From Nannobrachium achirus (Eukaryota; Chordata; Actinopteri; Myctophiformes; Myctophidae): 64,000 nucleotides of DNA. Below are positions 49,130 through 61,959 of this stretch, piece by piece. Made by a program: the position numbers and the translations under genes. The notes beneath the pieces were generated by a model that did not search any database, was not told the origin of the DNA, and saw nothing but the letters and a program-made list of their open reading frames with translations. Position 1 is the first letter of the stretch; the number at the start of each line of letters is the position of its first letter. The stretch spans positions 29,934,055-29,998,054 of the forward strand of contig OY997649.1 in NCBI GenBank assembly GCA_963921795.1, given 5' to 3'.

Positions 49130-49700
49130 TAATTTGGTTAACCCGTTCATACCTGGAACGTATATGTGTCACTCTAGATTTTAACCACTTTCAACCATCA
49201 TTTTATGCTTTAGCTATTAAAAAATAGCTGATATATAAGGTCACAGCACGGCACGAGTGCCACGCTGCGAGCTTGTAGATCTGCTGTTTTTGAAAAATCT
49301 TGAAAATGTGTGCAAGTCTTTGAATACACTGTATTGACCCGATTCTATAAATGTCTTCTAAATCCTTCTTTTAAATCAGTGACTCTCAAACCTTTTCATG
49401 TCAAGGACCCCCAAAATGACATGTATTTTGGCCACGGACCCCCATCTCTAAATATGTTGTTCCAGGGACCCCCAGAATCAGAGATTTGAGTTACAAAAGT
49501 ATTTATTCAAAGAGATGAACACATTTCTAAGATTTTTCAAAAATAGCAGATCTATAAGCTTGCAGCACGGCACGAGTGCCACACTATGAGCTTGTATATC
49601 TGCTATTTTTCAATAGCCAAAGTATGACAAATAACAGTTAAAGTGCATGTTAAAATGTTCCAGGTCTTTAAGCCTATAACAAGAACTGTCTGCCGTATTT
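49130..49700 (-). mobile_element. Degenerate hAT-type element with two hairpin cassettes
   Basis: Cassettes at 49219-49293 and 49535-49612 flank the text CTCAAACCTTTTCATGTCAA and GTTCCAGGGACCCCCAGAAT. This is the same order as in the elements at 21859 and 58749. Clear CAGGGGCGTC termini are missing, so the ends are eroded. Confidence 0.6.
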
Positions 49701-51260
49701 GATTAATTCAGGACAGATAGGCCTATAGGACAAAAAAATCATGGGTAATGATAATTGCAATGTGTGGTTGTGTGGTTGAGGGAGAGAGGGTACTACAGAA
49801 TGTTTATGCCTCTACTATGGACAGCCAGCTGAAACAGCAGCAGAGTCCCATGAGATGAGTGGATCAGTGGACGCACTCGGCATCTCCGCCAACGTTACTT
49901 ATGTAGAAATCAATAGCCCAGGGCCTCCTGCTGCCCCTGATTTATCTTCCTGACATTTCCTATTTGTGGCAGATCCCTGCACAGCACAATACAGGTGCTT
50001 TAGATTGTGACTGTGAGATAAAAAAAAGAAAGGTCTCGAACAATGCTTGCAGTTATTACAACAGGGATGTTGGAAGTGTTTAGTCTTTCAATGACAAAAC
50101 ACCTCTGTGTATGTGTCTTTTGATTTACTGTGCATATTCCTTCCTACAGTATGTTATACATTACATTCCATATGATTTAGAGGAAAAGGGCATGTGTTGG
50201 CCAGCAATCAGAGCATGTGACCAAATGTAACAAATGTCATTTGTATTAGCTTCTCTGTAATAATAATCCCCTCCCAGCATCACATTTATGGGCGTCCTGT
50301 CAGTATAAAGAACATTTTTATGAACATTACATAGTAGACAATATTCTTTTTCACATAACATTTAGAAACTTCTTATGAACAATAAAGTTTGTTATGTTTT
50401 AAATGTGTGGTTTTCAAAGCAGTAGGCGTACGTTTGTTAGGCGAGCGTTCTCGCTGCCGTTCAACCAACTTCCTTGCGTTCAGAAGTCCCCAGACTAATC
50501 GGTAGACATAAATCTCCAGTCGTCTGGCAACGCGAGACGAGGTCATTATCGACCAATTTAAGACACTCATCACTTTCAACTTGGGGAATATGTGCTCCCT
50601 GCTAAAAGAACAATATGACAAATCCTCTGTCACTACAAACACAATGCAATCGATGTTTCATTCTTCCCTTTTATGTGACTGAAGCATAGGTCTAAATTGC
50701 TCAATGTCCTCATTTCATCACCATCTATTTCTACCATTTGGAACTGTACACTCATGTTCAGAGCTGTTCTTATTCATTATCTATTATCAGTACAAGTGGA
50801 TAAATCATACTCTAACTCTTAGAAATGATTTTATGCATGGCTTAAGCACGAATTGTAAGTAATATTCATTAATATGGACCATTATTTTTCATTTGAACTA
50901 AGTAAGGGCCATGCTTATTCCAGACTAGTGGAGTCAATTCAAGTGACTTCTCGTGCGTGCGTGCGCACGTGCACGCGTGTGTCTGCGCTCGCTACATATG
51001 TGTGTGCATATGTGTGTATAAGAGTGCATGTGTGCGTGCATGCGTGTGGGGGGTACATGCATGTCAGCTAGAGAAGGGAGGTACTCTGTGAGGCCATGTA
51101 CTGTTGCTTGTTGGGTGTCAGGACGATTGATAGCTCTGCCATGGGAAGTGGGAGCCGTCTCCTTTCTGGCTCATTGGCCACAGATGGCAAAGCTAACAGT
51201 TGGACCTGTCAGTGACATGTGCAGGAAGGTAGTAGCATAAGGATTGTCCAAGCACTAGAT

Positions 51261-51723
51261 CAGGGTTCCCCAATAGGCGGCCCGCGGGCCATTTGCGGCC
51301 CGCGGGGGGCTACTGTCTGGCCCCCACCAACCCCAGTAATAATGGTGGTATAAGAGCAGCAACAACACTAGTATATCGTCGTATCTCCAAATGTGTACAT
51401 TTTTTCGCAAAGCAAAGCCCTGCTTCATCATACACGGCTGTCGCACAAAAGTAGTGAAAACAGCAGATCTACAAGCACACAACGCCTCGCAGCGCAAGGC
51501 GTTGTGTGCTTGTAGATCGGCTATTTTTACTAGTTTAAATAATTTTAAAAATGATGAATGCAAAACAAACGGTGTTGGACTAGATTTTCACCCGACAACG
51601 ACGATATCTGAACTGTCGCTGGAGTAGTGGGAACGCCACCGTCGCCCCCTGCAATGTTGTGGCTCTCGGCTTGGTACTCTAGACATAATTCGGCCCTTGG
51701 GGAAAACTAATTGGGGAACCCTG
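51261..51723 (+). mobile_element. hAT-type MITE with CAGGGTTCCCCAAT ends, carrying a nested MITE
   Basis: An exact 8-bp duplication, CACTAGAT, lies at 51253-51260 and 51724-51731. The ends CAGGGTTCCCCAAT and ATTGGGGAACCCTG are perfectly inverted. A GC-rich palindromic stretch (GCGGCCCGCGGGCC) lies near the left end. The family A MITE at 51374-51606 is inserted in it. Confidence 0.93.
51374..51606 (+). mobile_element. Family A near-palindromic MITE, third copy
   Basis: It starts TATCGTCGTATCTCC, having lost about 20 bp of the left terminal repeat, and ends CACCCGACAACGACGATA. The hairpin cassette at 51449-51534 is nearly perfect. Confidence 0.85.
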
Positions 51724-52172
51724 CACTAGATCATTAGAATGCAATGCAATTGAACAGCAGCAAGGTACACAGCATTTACAATTTAAAATTCATCAGAGAT
51801 GGCAGGTGAAACTTCTTAATAATTATTTCAACCAACCTGGAGGCGAGATGCATGCGGTTTATTGCATCAGAATAATTCAGATCATATCAGCTTTGTTGTC
51901 AATTAGATAAAAAGTTTTAAATATTCAAATATATATCTTGAACTTTTTGTCTTTTGTTTGAAAATGACCTAGAACTACTTCAACCACAGTAAATAAACAG
52001 AATTACTGGACATTATTGAGACCATTGTTTTAGAACATTGATAGGCCCCTGACTGCATTGAAATGACACTATTCAGTGAATAATGACCATGCTTAACATG
52101 TTTCTGACAAAATGTTGTTGCCTTCCAAAATATCCTCACCACTAGGACCCGGCAGCATTCCTTTTTCAGCAT

Positions 52173-52316
52173 ATAGAAGTCCGCACACTGATTAATAAAA
52201 TGCTCCTAGTCAAGGCTTTATTATAGATTAACGTTTCGACACAAGGTCTTCTTCAGAATGTGTCGAAACGTTAATTTATAATAGAGCTTTTTATTAATCA
52301 GTGTGCAGACTTCTAT
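52173..52316. mobile_element. 144-bp palindromic MITE
   Basis: The arms ATAGAAGTCCGCACACTGAT and ATCAGTGTGCAGACTTCTAT are inverted, and an inner GTTTCGACACA/TGTGTCGAAAC stem closes around AGGTCTTCTTCAGAA. The loop text is known to me from dispersed repeats but not by family name. Confidence 0.8.
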
Positions 52317-52788
52317 TTTTTACCACATGAACAGAATCAACAGCAGGAGCGACCTTTATTGGAATGTTTATTTGCCCCAATTAATTTATGAAGGTGTCAC
52401 TTTCTGGAACAGTGGTTGATTAATTGTGTAACTAAATATTTAAGCAGGACACACACACTATGAAGCAACTTAATTCAATTCAACTGTATAGCAGAGAGAA
52501 TAATGTCAAGCCATTGTTCGCCATTTAATTCCACTAAATGAAAATGAGGCAACAGGTGTTCCTCATGTGTAACATTTCGGAGTACAAAATATTGCATTAC
52601 ATCCATGTTGAAGTAAAACTGATTTGCATCGCTCAGTATTTGTTTTTGTTTACCGATAGTTTTTACACATCTTTGGAATTACCCATCCCCTTGATGGCGA
52701 GGGCCACTATATTTCCACCTTCACTCCAGAGGGCCACATTGCATATTGCTACGTTCTACTTTTGTCATTCTAGTATCTCACACAAAAG

Positions 52789-52845
52789 AAGCAAAACGCA
52801 TCGCGCTGCGATGCTTTTTGAGCTTGTAGATCGGCTAATTTGAGC
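52789..52845. repeat. Hairpin cassette with left outer arm lost
   Basis: AAAACGCATCGC-GCT-GCGATGC stem is followed by the right outer arm TTTGAGCTTGTAGATCGGCT. The inner stem has its own compensating base pair (ATCGC/GCGAT) compared with other copies. Confidence 0.7.
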
Positions 52846-54605
52846 TTCTTTTGAATTGGAATCCTGAATTATTTTTTTATTGGAATCCTGAAATGTAACA
52901 TTTTGATTTAATGAAATAAAATAAGCCATTTTAATACTACTATACTAGTCATTAAGCTACTAATATAGACTGTCGGAATTGCCCATGTATGCCTTAGGGG
53001 CTTTTGTAATCGCAGATAACCAAAGACCCAAGATTAAACAAATTCACTGGTGAGTGAGAAAACCAAAGGAAAACAATGAATGCCACCTTTTGCATATAAA
53101 CTACCCAGCCAATCCAATCAAGATGCCAACAACCCGCTGTAGTAAACAAACAGAGCTCAAGCAAGGTTCATCTGCCTTCATTCGTGACAGTTGCCACGGT
53201 CTCAGGTGGTCTGGCCAGGAGAGTGATCTGATTTATGTACGCCAGCTTTCTTCATTCTTCAACTCGAGTACTCGACTGCCTCCATAGTCATCTCCCATTA
53301 CTCTCAAGACTGCCAATTTGTGAATTCCTTCAAGGTGAGTGGTTTCCAGTGAATTGAAAACAGCTATGCAGTACCATCATCCACAGGATTGGAATAGTAG
53401 GTGAAAGAAAAAAGCTACAGAATGGATGAGATCCACACAGATGGTCTGGCCGGTCTCTCTCGTCCGGCCACTCCCACATTCCATCCACCTCACCTCAGTT
53501 CTACGTATACAGACCTTCAGTTCGGTACTCATCTACTCTATATGACTGGACCCTTTCCACTCACTCTCTGCTTCTCAAGTGATGTTACTGTGTTTAAGCC
53601 TTGACTCCAGGTCCTTTTGCTTCTTACAGTATGTATTCAGTGGCAAAGCTAAGGTGAGGCTGACAGGATCAATATCAATGACCAGGATACACTCATTTCC
53701 TTTATGATTTCTTTTTGTGCTTTACCCGATAATAAAGTACATAAAAACATCCTTACTGGTCCTGGGTGTGGGGCTTCCCACACAGAGAGAGACACAGAAG
53801 AACACTGAAAGTGCAACTAACCAACTGAACCAAATCCGCGTGGCAGGCAATGTTCCCAGTACGCCTGTGCTGACTTTATTTTAGAACCGAAAGCATTTAT
53901 ATTCATTCTAAAGTGTCAGTGTGAGGCCAATACATTTAAAATTAGCCTTCGTCCAGTTCTTCTTCTGTCCATCCATGTACTGTAGCTGAGCGGAACAAAA
54001 ACATTTTACAACATTTTACTTTAAAAACACTAGGTGTGCATAAATAACTTGACACAACTTCAGCTTTCAAATGCATTCTCACCCTTCTACGATGAAAAGT
54101 TCTGTAGGCTGCGACACACAATGTGTAAATCAATAATTGACCTTCTCTCTGACATGCAACATTCAGCACCATGGACAGCGTATGGATCGGAGACCAGAAG
54201 AGAGAAAAATACAGTTATTTTATTCACTGTGGGGACATTTTCAACTCCTATTTGTGGCAAGGCCTGTTCTAGTTGCGATGTCATTCTTGAACTTAATCAA
54301 TTTGACTGATTACATCCATATAATGTAACAATATCACACAAATAGGCAAGGTCCTGTTAAAGTCCAAATGCAACAATGACAGAGAGAATCTCCAGCTGAC
54401 ATCACAACCTACTAATGCCTACTAAACCACCACAGACCAGTCTGGTAGGGATGTTATGATACATGTATTCATATTAAACCATCCGGTACGAGGCCTTCGG
54501 GTTGGGCATGCAATACGAACCGTAACTATGCTCTTGATGGCGCTACAACAGCCCACCTCACGATTTGGCCAATAACTCTTTAACCGTAGGTCATACATAT
54601 TTTTT

Positions 54606-54901
<296 letters not shown>

Positions 54902-55907
54902 ACTTCGAACAGAGGTTCGATTTTTTTTTTTTTTTATTTATACAATCAACATCTTTTTTTCCCTGGATTCCTTGGAACATGATGCAACTTTAACTTTGTG
55001 CCAGATTAAATGTTCTGCCATAGAGCGTTCTCTTCAAAACACACTTTTAGCTACTACTACTCCTACAGATTTTGTCCAAAATTCACCGGTACTCGTTATC
55101 TCTGGGGTCATGTGATCAAGATGTATGAGTCCGATTTTTCAGATCATTCCAATTGGCCAAGACTGCCTTTCAAGGTTTGCGATAAGAAACCCAGCCTGGA
55201 GGAGACCTGTGCTCCCAGGAGCAACACTTTTCTAGTTCACACCTGATTCATACTGGGCAAAAATGTATTGCAGTTGGTACAATTATTGCCCCAGATATGC
55301 TGCTAAGAAGAAAGAACCCCAGAAAACGGGTTAGGTATTATATCTCCATTATTGTTAAAAATAAACACAAAAAAGATCATGTTATGTTTATGATGATGAT
55401 ACGACCTACGGTTCAAGAGTTAAAGGCCAATACATGAAGCGGCATGTTACAGCGTCAGCATGATGCCGATGAAAATGTGGGGTGGAGGTTCTTCCTTGGC
55501 CTACTGGGAGTGTGTGCAAGTTTCATGCCGATTGGTATAGCTGCTGTCAGACATACAAACAAACATAATGAACTCATTTTATCCAACCATAGACAATCAA
55601 GGCCGGGCTTCTAGTTTAACTAATTTCAAGATGGACAAAAACGTTTTGTAGCTAAGATTCCTAAAGTTTCAGCTAACTAGCCCTTACCCGTTCAAAGATA
55701 TGAGCTCCGAAATGATGTGCAGTGTGTGGGTTATGGGATGTGCACTGTGCACACAGTATATGAGGGATGGAAAGTAACTTTAACTGGTGCTTGCATGCTA
55801 ATATGTAGGAGCATCAATGTAAGAAATACCCGTTCCATTTAACAGCTACAGAGATACTGTGTACCGATCTGCATGATTTTTGGACAACATCTGTAACAGG
55901 GCCAGAA

Positions 55908-56040
55908 CCCCCCCCCCCCCCCCCCCCCCCCCCCACCCCACCCCCCCGTGTGTGTGTGTGTGTGTGTGGGTTTGTGTGTGATTGTGCATGGCCTGAACAA
56001 CAGCGCCCCTCCCTTAACATGTGTGGTCACAAAAGGTACT
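55908..56040. repeat. Poly-C / GT tract with inverted copy of the 54.7 kb segment
   Basis: About 40 C residues (interrupted by single A), a GT run at 55948-55968, then GGCCTGAACAACAGCGCC and CATGTGTGGTCACAA. Reverse-complemented, this matches 54715-54750. Together with copy 3 this makes an imperfect inverted pair about 1.2 kb apart. Confidence 0.7.
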
Positions 56041-56202
56041 GTAGGCTAAATAGATATAGATACACCATAAAAATGCGAAAATACAGCATACGATTTGTGA
56101 AAGTGACAAACGGGCTTCACAGTTATGTCAGGTGTGTTCATATGCTAATGGTGATGCGATTTCAGATCAATTGCTCCAGCCACTGAGGAGAAACGCTGTT
56201 TC

Positions 56203-56204
<2 letters not shown>

Positions 56205-56235
<31 letters not shown>

Positions 56236-56284
56236 CTCACTCACTCACTCAGACAGACAGACAGACACTCACTCACTCACTCAG
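56205..56284. repeat. (CAGA)n(CTCA)n compound microsatellite
   Basis: Two alternating blocks of CAGA and CTCA tetranucleotides, each block repeated twice. Confidence 0.93.
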
Positions 56285-56526
56285 ACATTCGCAAAATTAT
56301 AGTATAGATATGACTTTATCACCTACAAAAGTGCCACAAACAATGTTTCAATTCTGTGAGAGCTGACAAGTTGCTTGTGTCCTCATTTTGACCTTCCCTC
56401 AGCTCAAGCTTAAAGAAAAATGTTGACACGTGAGCAGGGTGATGTCTATTAGTTTGTCATACAGTCCATGAAATGGAAGGAAGAACAATGAAATGCCTGG
56501 ATTGCTCCTTGACGATCAGTGCAAGT

Positions 56527-56830
56527 CAGTGGCGAAATTAGACCTTATTCCCCATGGGTTTTCAGATCAAGGGGGCCCTGATCAAAGGGTCTGTTGTCTT
56601 TGCGCGATTTAAGCGCAAACTACAATGATTAATCCACAGATTAGGAAAGTAGGGCCCTGGGACCCCTAATATATTGGAAATTACAAAATATATATAACAT
56701 CCTAGTATGAATTTATGTAGATATGGGCGCATTTTTTTTATTTAGGCCTATTAAAAACAAATTTTATTTTTGCCACTGGGGGGGCCCTTGGGTTTTTAAA
56801 ACCCAAAAACCCTATCAAATTACGCTTGTG
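56527..56830 (+). mobile_element. hAT-type MITE, 304 bp
   Basis: An exact 8-bp duplication, GTGCAAGT, lies at 56519-56526 and 56831-56838. The ends CAGTGGCGAAATTAG and CAAATTACGCTTGTG are imperfectly inverted. A GGGGGCCCTTG-type interior is present. No coding capacity. Confidence 0.85.
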
Positions 56831-57429
56831 GTGCAAGTCTAAGTGAAATACATTTTCCTGAATGAGCCATGCAGTCTACCTGGGACTCAGCATCCTTTCC
56901 AAGCAGTACCTGACCTGACCTGATTTTAACAAGCAAATTTGAATATTGACCAGGGAGTCAAGGTGTGGCTTGCCAAATGTAATCCTGTATATTCCTGTGT
57001 TAATGAAGTCTGCTCCAGTGTTTTTGACCTTTTGCCAGTCAGAGTGGCTTGGGATTGCTGCCTGCTTCTTTTGACTTGTTAGCCTGTTTTGATTTGCTAT
57101 CCATTTCTGAACTCTCCCTACTTCACCACAACTTGCCCCTCCAGTTATTTGTTTAATACATGTATTGTTTCAACTTGCTCTGCCTCCGTTTGCCTGCACT
57201 TTAGTCCTACTCACAATACTCTTTTTAAAGGTTATTTATTTGGGTTAGTGGATAATGACAAGGACAAACAACGTAAGGACAAAGGTTGACATGACACTGA
57301 AAGGTACAGTCAGTGCTCTTATTGGCTAAGCCTCCCAAGCAACCACTTTCTGTATTCTATACAGTGGTGGAAAAAGTACTCTCTACTTAAGTAAAAGTAT
57401 CAATACTGCATTGTAGAAGTACCAAAATA

Positions 57430-57575
57430 CCTAGAGTGGAATGTGCCAAAGCATTTCAATGAGAATGGAGCGGTTACATGCAGGTAGAGGATTTCTGAAA
57501 AAAAAAAAAAAAAAAAAAAAAAAACGCTCCATTCTCATTGAAATGGAGCGTTGCATTGGCGGATTCCACTCTAGG
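57430..57575. mobile_element. Foldback insertion with poly-A loop
   Basis: The outer ends TACCTAGAGTGGAAT and ATTCCACTCTAGGTA are inverted. A perfect 21-bp inner stem (57452-57472 with 57525-57545) encloses a loop containing 27 A residues (57498-57524). It interrupts the hAT MITE. Confidence 0.85.
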
Positions 57576-57696
57576 TAATTTGGTGTGAGGGCACCCTTAC
57601 TTAGTAAAAGTCTAGAATTCAAAATTTACTTGCGTAAAAGTAAAAATGTATTGGCATAAAATGTACTTAAAGTACTAAAAGTAAAAGTACAACATG

Positions 57697-57800
57697 TTTG
57701 AAAATAGCAGATCTACAAGCAGATCTACAACCAGATTTACAAGCTCACAACGCGTCACGATGCGACGTGTTGTGAGCTTGTAGATCGGCTATTTTCAAAT
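57697..57800. repeat. Hairpin cassette with repeated left arm
   Basis: AAAATAGCAGATCTACAAGC is followed by two further partial left arms (AGATCTACAACC and AGATTTACAAGC). A complete CACAACGCGTC...GACGTGTTGTG stem and a right arm come next. The left outer arm has thus been duplicated twice in tandem. Confidence 0.85.
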
Positions 57801-58485
57801 AGCCAAGGTATGAAATAGGGCTAAAGTGGTGTATGTATGTTTAAACATACTATAATTTATATCAGCAAAGTAACTACAGTATAGTTTTCAAATAAATGTA
57901 GTGGATTAAAAGTACAACATTTGGATCCCAGATGTAGTGGAGTAGAAGTGAAAGTATTGGAAGTTGGAAATACTCAAGGAAAGTATAAATACCTCAAAAC
58001 TGTACTTAAGTACAGTACTTAAGTAAAAGTACTTAGTTACTTTACACCACTGATTCTATACCACACAGCTAGTAATACCCCTCCAACACAATAAAATATT
58101 TTTTCTTTACCGGGTGAAAGAAAAGACGAATTGTCGTCCATTCCCCAAAGTAATCTGATTGCATTTGGACAGTGGTGCGTTCGTGGAGCCTCGAAAAAAA
58201 GGTAAAAACTCTGAAAAAAACCCCAGCAGAATCTACTGAATTAATTAATTATATACCTGGCAGTGGATGTGTTAATTAGATACCATAAAGTTAAGTTAAC
58301 TCTACTGAGCCACGTAATCTATACTTCCTCTCAGAGGATCGGAATGTAGAGGAGAAGAGAGAAAGGGAAATCAAAGCAGAGTAGAGGGCAAGAGAGAAGT
58401 GATAAAACATTGAGCTGAATATGGAGTCTAAAGAACCGTCTCTGGAGGAGAGGCTGAACCATGCACACATAATGAATGAATCTAC

Positions 58486-58642
58486 CTTTGGCTGTGATGG
58501 CGGGCTGTTCCCCGAGCAGCAACTTTATTCTCTTGGCGTGGATTTTGCCCTGGTAGTGTGACTGGGCCACGACGGCCGAGGTGAAGGACATGTTACACAG
58601 CGTGCAGCACTTGTTCTTGTCCACGTCGCCCTCCTCGCTGCC
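58486..58642 (-). CDS. zmat4: zmat4 internal exon encoding zinc finger 2
   Basis: This 157-bp exon encodes 52 full codons plus the first base of a split codon. It follows an acceptor reading gtcttgcag and ends at a donor reading G|gtagat. It encodes [11 protein letters not shown] and then a finger, CTLC-x12-H-x5-H, with the text [15 protein letters not shown] and the tail [10 protein letters not shown]. The spacing C-x2-C-x12-H-x5-H is that of U1-type/matrin fingers, which in the related protein JAZ/ZNF346 bind double-stranded RNA. The downstream linker (QPAITAK) is the part least like other vertebrates. The exon is more GC-rich than the intron around it. The GTG/ATG start of the open frame at 58663 is intronic and is not a translation start. 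Confidence 0.93.
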
Positions 58643-58748
58643 CTGCAAGACACCACGCCACACTTGTGGTTAATGCTTCTTCTTAGGATTCCATTTGCAG
58701 CATTCATTTCTGCTCTGCTGGACAATGCAGTGAAGAGAGACGGGGTGA

Positions 58749-59240
58749 CAGGGGCGTCACAAGGGGTAGGAGGAAAGTGGGACTGAGTTACTAGGGCCCA
58801 AGGTGGTGGAGGAGGGGCCTTAATTATTTTATACTTTAGCTATTGAAAAATAGCAGATATACAAGCTCACAGCGCGGCACCGAGTGCCGCGCTGCGAGCT
58901 TGTAGATCTGCTATTTTTGAAAAGTTGTGAAAATGTGTGAAAATCTTTGAATATTATGTATTTTTTAAGCGAACATTTCGAACTCAAATTTTGCTTCTGG
59001 GGGGTCCCTGGAACTAAATATTTTGAGATGGGGGTCCGTGGCCAAATACATATCATCTTGGGGGTCCTTGACATAGGTTTCTTGCACACATTTTCATGAT
59101 TTTTCAAAAATAGCAGATATACAAGCTCGCAGCGCGCGCTGTGAGCTTGTATATCTGCTATTTTTCAATAGTTAACATTCTTGGGGGGCCCGCAGTGAAT
59201 CCTTGTACCCAGGGCCCAGAATTTGGTGTGACGCCCCTAA
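58749..59240 (+). mobile_element. hAT-type nonautonomous element (CAGGGGCGTC family), best copy
   Basis: It starts CAGGGGCGTCACAAGGGG and ends GGTGTGACGCCCCTA. CGGGGTGA is duplicated at 58741-58748 and 59241-59248. Two hairpin cassettes (58845-58920 and 59103-59167) flank GGGGGTCCCTGGAACTAAAT and GGGGGTCCTTGACATAGG. It lies 107 bp upstream, in transcription, of the zmat4 finger-2 exon. Confidence 0.88.
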
Positions 59241-60257
59241 CGGGGTGACATGTGGTACTAGATTTGAACTAGCAGTTGGACTGATAACCGCCTGGGCCGT
59301 CAGGACACAGATTTTATTCCCAGCATTAGCACACTAACTTTACTTTGGTGGGTTGCCCAGGTATATCAAGGTCTGCCAAGGTATTTGAATAACCATTCAA
59401 GCATTTGTTTAACTGTCTGAGAAAACAACACCTCCTGCGATGATTTCTTTGGATACCTATTCACTGGTTGACAACCGCTCTTGCACGATGTGCCCCGTAT
59501 GTCATTGTCAGTTGTCAATATAGGGTGAACATCTTCTGGTGTTTGAAACTTTTGAAGACTGTGTTCATAATAGTCATGGGATGCAAACTACTGTAGGTCT
59601 GGTCTGTTTAGCAAAGTAATAAAAACCACAACCTGTACACTGTGATTAACTATGTTCTGCTTCTTTGTTGTCCCAGGCTAAATATCCTCTGTATGAATTG
59701 AAATGTATTGATAGTGTGTAGTATATTTGTGCAGGTGCGTTCATATGCACGTGTGTGTATAGTACCCTCCCACTCCCTGAAAAATAGGGCCTCGCTCCCC
59801 CGAAAGCCACACGTTGGATAAAGGCACATCCTGGCATCCTGGCAGCTTTAAGTTTCAACTAATGCAGTTGTTAAAAAATACTTTTCATGGTGTGAATGAG
59901 TACTGTACATGTTGAGCCAGTAAAATGGCCAAAATGTATGCATTTATTTTTAAATGCATTTACGTAATTGAAAGTACTAAATAACAGAAGAGAGGTAGTT
60001 GAAAGAGACACAGCCCAGTTTGCACCCGACTGTGACACTTTGTTAGCATGTAGATTGGTACATTTTTGGTGCAATACACCGGCACAGAATTTAGTACAAA
60101 TAAGGTGTTACAACTCAGAAGCCACAAAGGCAGCCATATTGGAATGCCCTTAGTCTATCGACATAAAAGGTTGGCTCACACAATTCTCAGATGATTCTGA
60201 AAGCACTCGAGTCTGAAACGGAACGCTGAAAATGCACAGATTGTAAAGCAGATGTCA

Positions 60258-60258
60258 C

Positions 60259-60289
<31 letters not shown>

Positions 60290-60294
60290 ACACA
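60258..60294. repeat. Poly-C followed by (CA)n
   Basis: Eighteen C residues and then about nine CA units. Confidence 0.95.
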
Positions 60295-60574
60295 ACACCA
60301 CCCAATTTCCATTTGGCCTTTGCAGTCACGTAAAAAAGCCCTACTGTAAATCAAATTATTTGATTAAAAGATTATTGATCAGCAATGACAGTGGTTCACT
60401 GGTTATAACATTATCGATCCCGAGTTTATTATAGATCAATGTCGTGTACCTAGGAATATTGTTAAGTTATTATGGGACTCTATCTGCTGTATGTTGTAAA
60501 GTTTATTAGATCAGTGGTCTCTATCTGGCTGCTGTTGTTGTAAAGTTTATTCCAGGTCTGTGGTCTGTACTCTG

Positions 60575-61093
60575 TAGGGCATTCACCAAATATTCGAATA
60601 TCAAAGTAACTATTCGACGTTGTTCGAATATTCTTTTTTTTTTATATATATAGTTTATAAAATTTGGCTAGATAGGAAGTCATAAGAATAAGAGTTGTCA
60701 ATGCCCCAATAAGAGTTGTCAATGCCCCTGGTGGATGAATGTGTTAATGCTCTATACCAGGGGTTCTCAAACCTTTTTAGGCCCTGACCCCCAAAATAAA
60801 CATATTTGAACTGGGGACCCCCACCCTGACAAGCACTTGGAATTGTAGGTATTACATTTAATGTGACTCGGTTGCGCAGATAAATATTGTGAAAATAGCA
60901 GATCTACATGCTCACAACGCCTCGCGCTGCGAGGCGTTGTGAGCATGTACAGTAGATCGGCTATTTTCACAATGTTCGTCTCTTGCTTACTTAATATTTG
61001 ACAGTTTGGCCAGTCCTGTCGAATATTCGACTATTCGAATACTTTGAGGTCGAATAATTCGAATACTAAAAATCACTATTCGGGAATGCCCTA
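60575..61093 (+). mobile_element. Element with TAGGGCATTC ends and ATTCGAATA motifs, carrying a nested repeat
   Basis: The ends TAGGGCATTC and GAATGCCCTA are inverted. The subterminal ATTCGAATATC, ACTATTCG and CGAATATTC motifs occur in both halves. GTGGTCTGTAC is present just outside both ends but is offset at the left. Inside, from about 60758, lies a CAGGGGTTCTCAAACC repeat with GACCCCCAAAATA text and a hairpin cassette at 60887-60973. Confidence 0.7.
60887..60973. repeat. Hairpin cassette (CCTCGC subtype), well preserved
   Basis: The arms ATTGTGAAAATAGCAGATC through CATGCTCACAACGCC pair around CTCGC-GCT-GCGAG. The right arm has a small insertion (ACAG). Confidence 0.88.
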
Positions 61094-61434
61094 GTGGTCT
61101 GTACCTACAGTATGTTTTAAGAGCATTAGCCAGTGGAACCCAGGACACATCTTATCAATGATACATCAAAGAGTCCATCATGCCATCCATCTGCCTGTGG
61201 GGCTTTTAGAACATGATGGAATCAAACACATCCAATGAATAATGGAACAGGACACTGTGTAAAAGTCTGAACACGACATCTGTGTTTTTTTCTGAGGGAA
61301 AGCCTTGTTCCGTGTAACCATTACTAATCAGATTCAGTACACTACTACACGGTCAGCCAGTATCCACCCTTTATTAATATGATTTACATTAGCTACTCTA
61401 TGAAAAGCTTTTACTTCTATTACATAGGAAGATA

Positions 61435-61474
61435 GTAGGTAGGTAGGTAGGTAGGTAGGTAGGTAGGTAGGTAG
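61435..61474. repeat. (GTAG)n microsatellite
   Basis: Ten GTAG units. Confidence 0.95.
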
Positions 61475-61959
61475 TTCAAAGACGGACCAAGTTGGGGTAG
61501 TGATAAATCAGATGGTAAGGTAAATAAATGGTCAATGGATGAAGGTGACAACAGCATGAAGGCTACCACTGTAGAGAAAAAACACCCTACTAGCACCATG
61601 TAGTATTATTATTATTATTTAATTTTTTCCCCAAAAAATGTGATTGGAGGATAAAGCCCTTGAGATGCATCATCTAGTTTTCCAGGGGGTCCTCAGCAAC
61701 AACACACAAACAATGACAAGAAACAATCAATCACACAACAACAATGACATTAATACTACAAGGACAATATAAAAAAACGAAAACAGGACACAAAAGAAAC
61801 ACAAATCTAACCATAAAAAGAATGATGCCAAAAGGACAAAAAATGCAGGCTCTATCTGCTAATACAAGCTATGAGGGGAGTACCACTTTAACAAGGAGAT
61901 AATAAAACTAAGCATTTATCACATTAAACCAAAGTCTCATTCGATATGGTATTGTGTAT

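Larger units (their letters stand above)
57362..58052 (-). mobile_element. hAT MITE (CAGTGGTG family), second copy
   Basis: An exact 8-bp duplication, ATTCTATA, lies at 57354-57361 and 58053-58060. The ends are CAGTGGTGGAAAAAGTAC and GTTACTTTACACCACTG. It is inverted relative to 16587-18543. The hairpin cassette at 57697-57800 occupies the same place, beside CTATTTCATACCTTGGC in reverse, as the cassette of the other copy. A separate foldback is inserted at 57430-57575. Confidence 0.94.
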
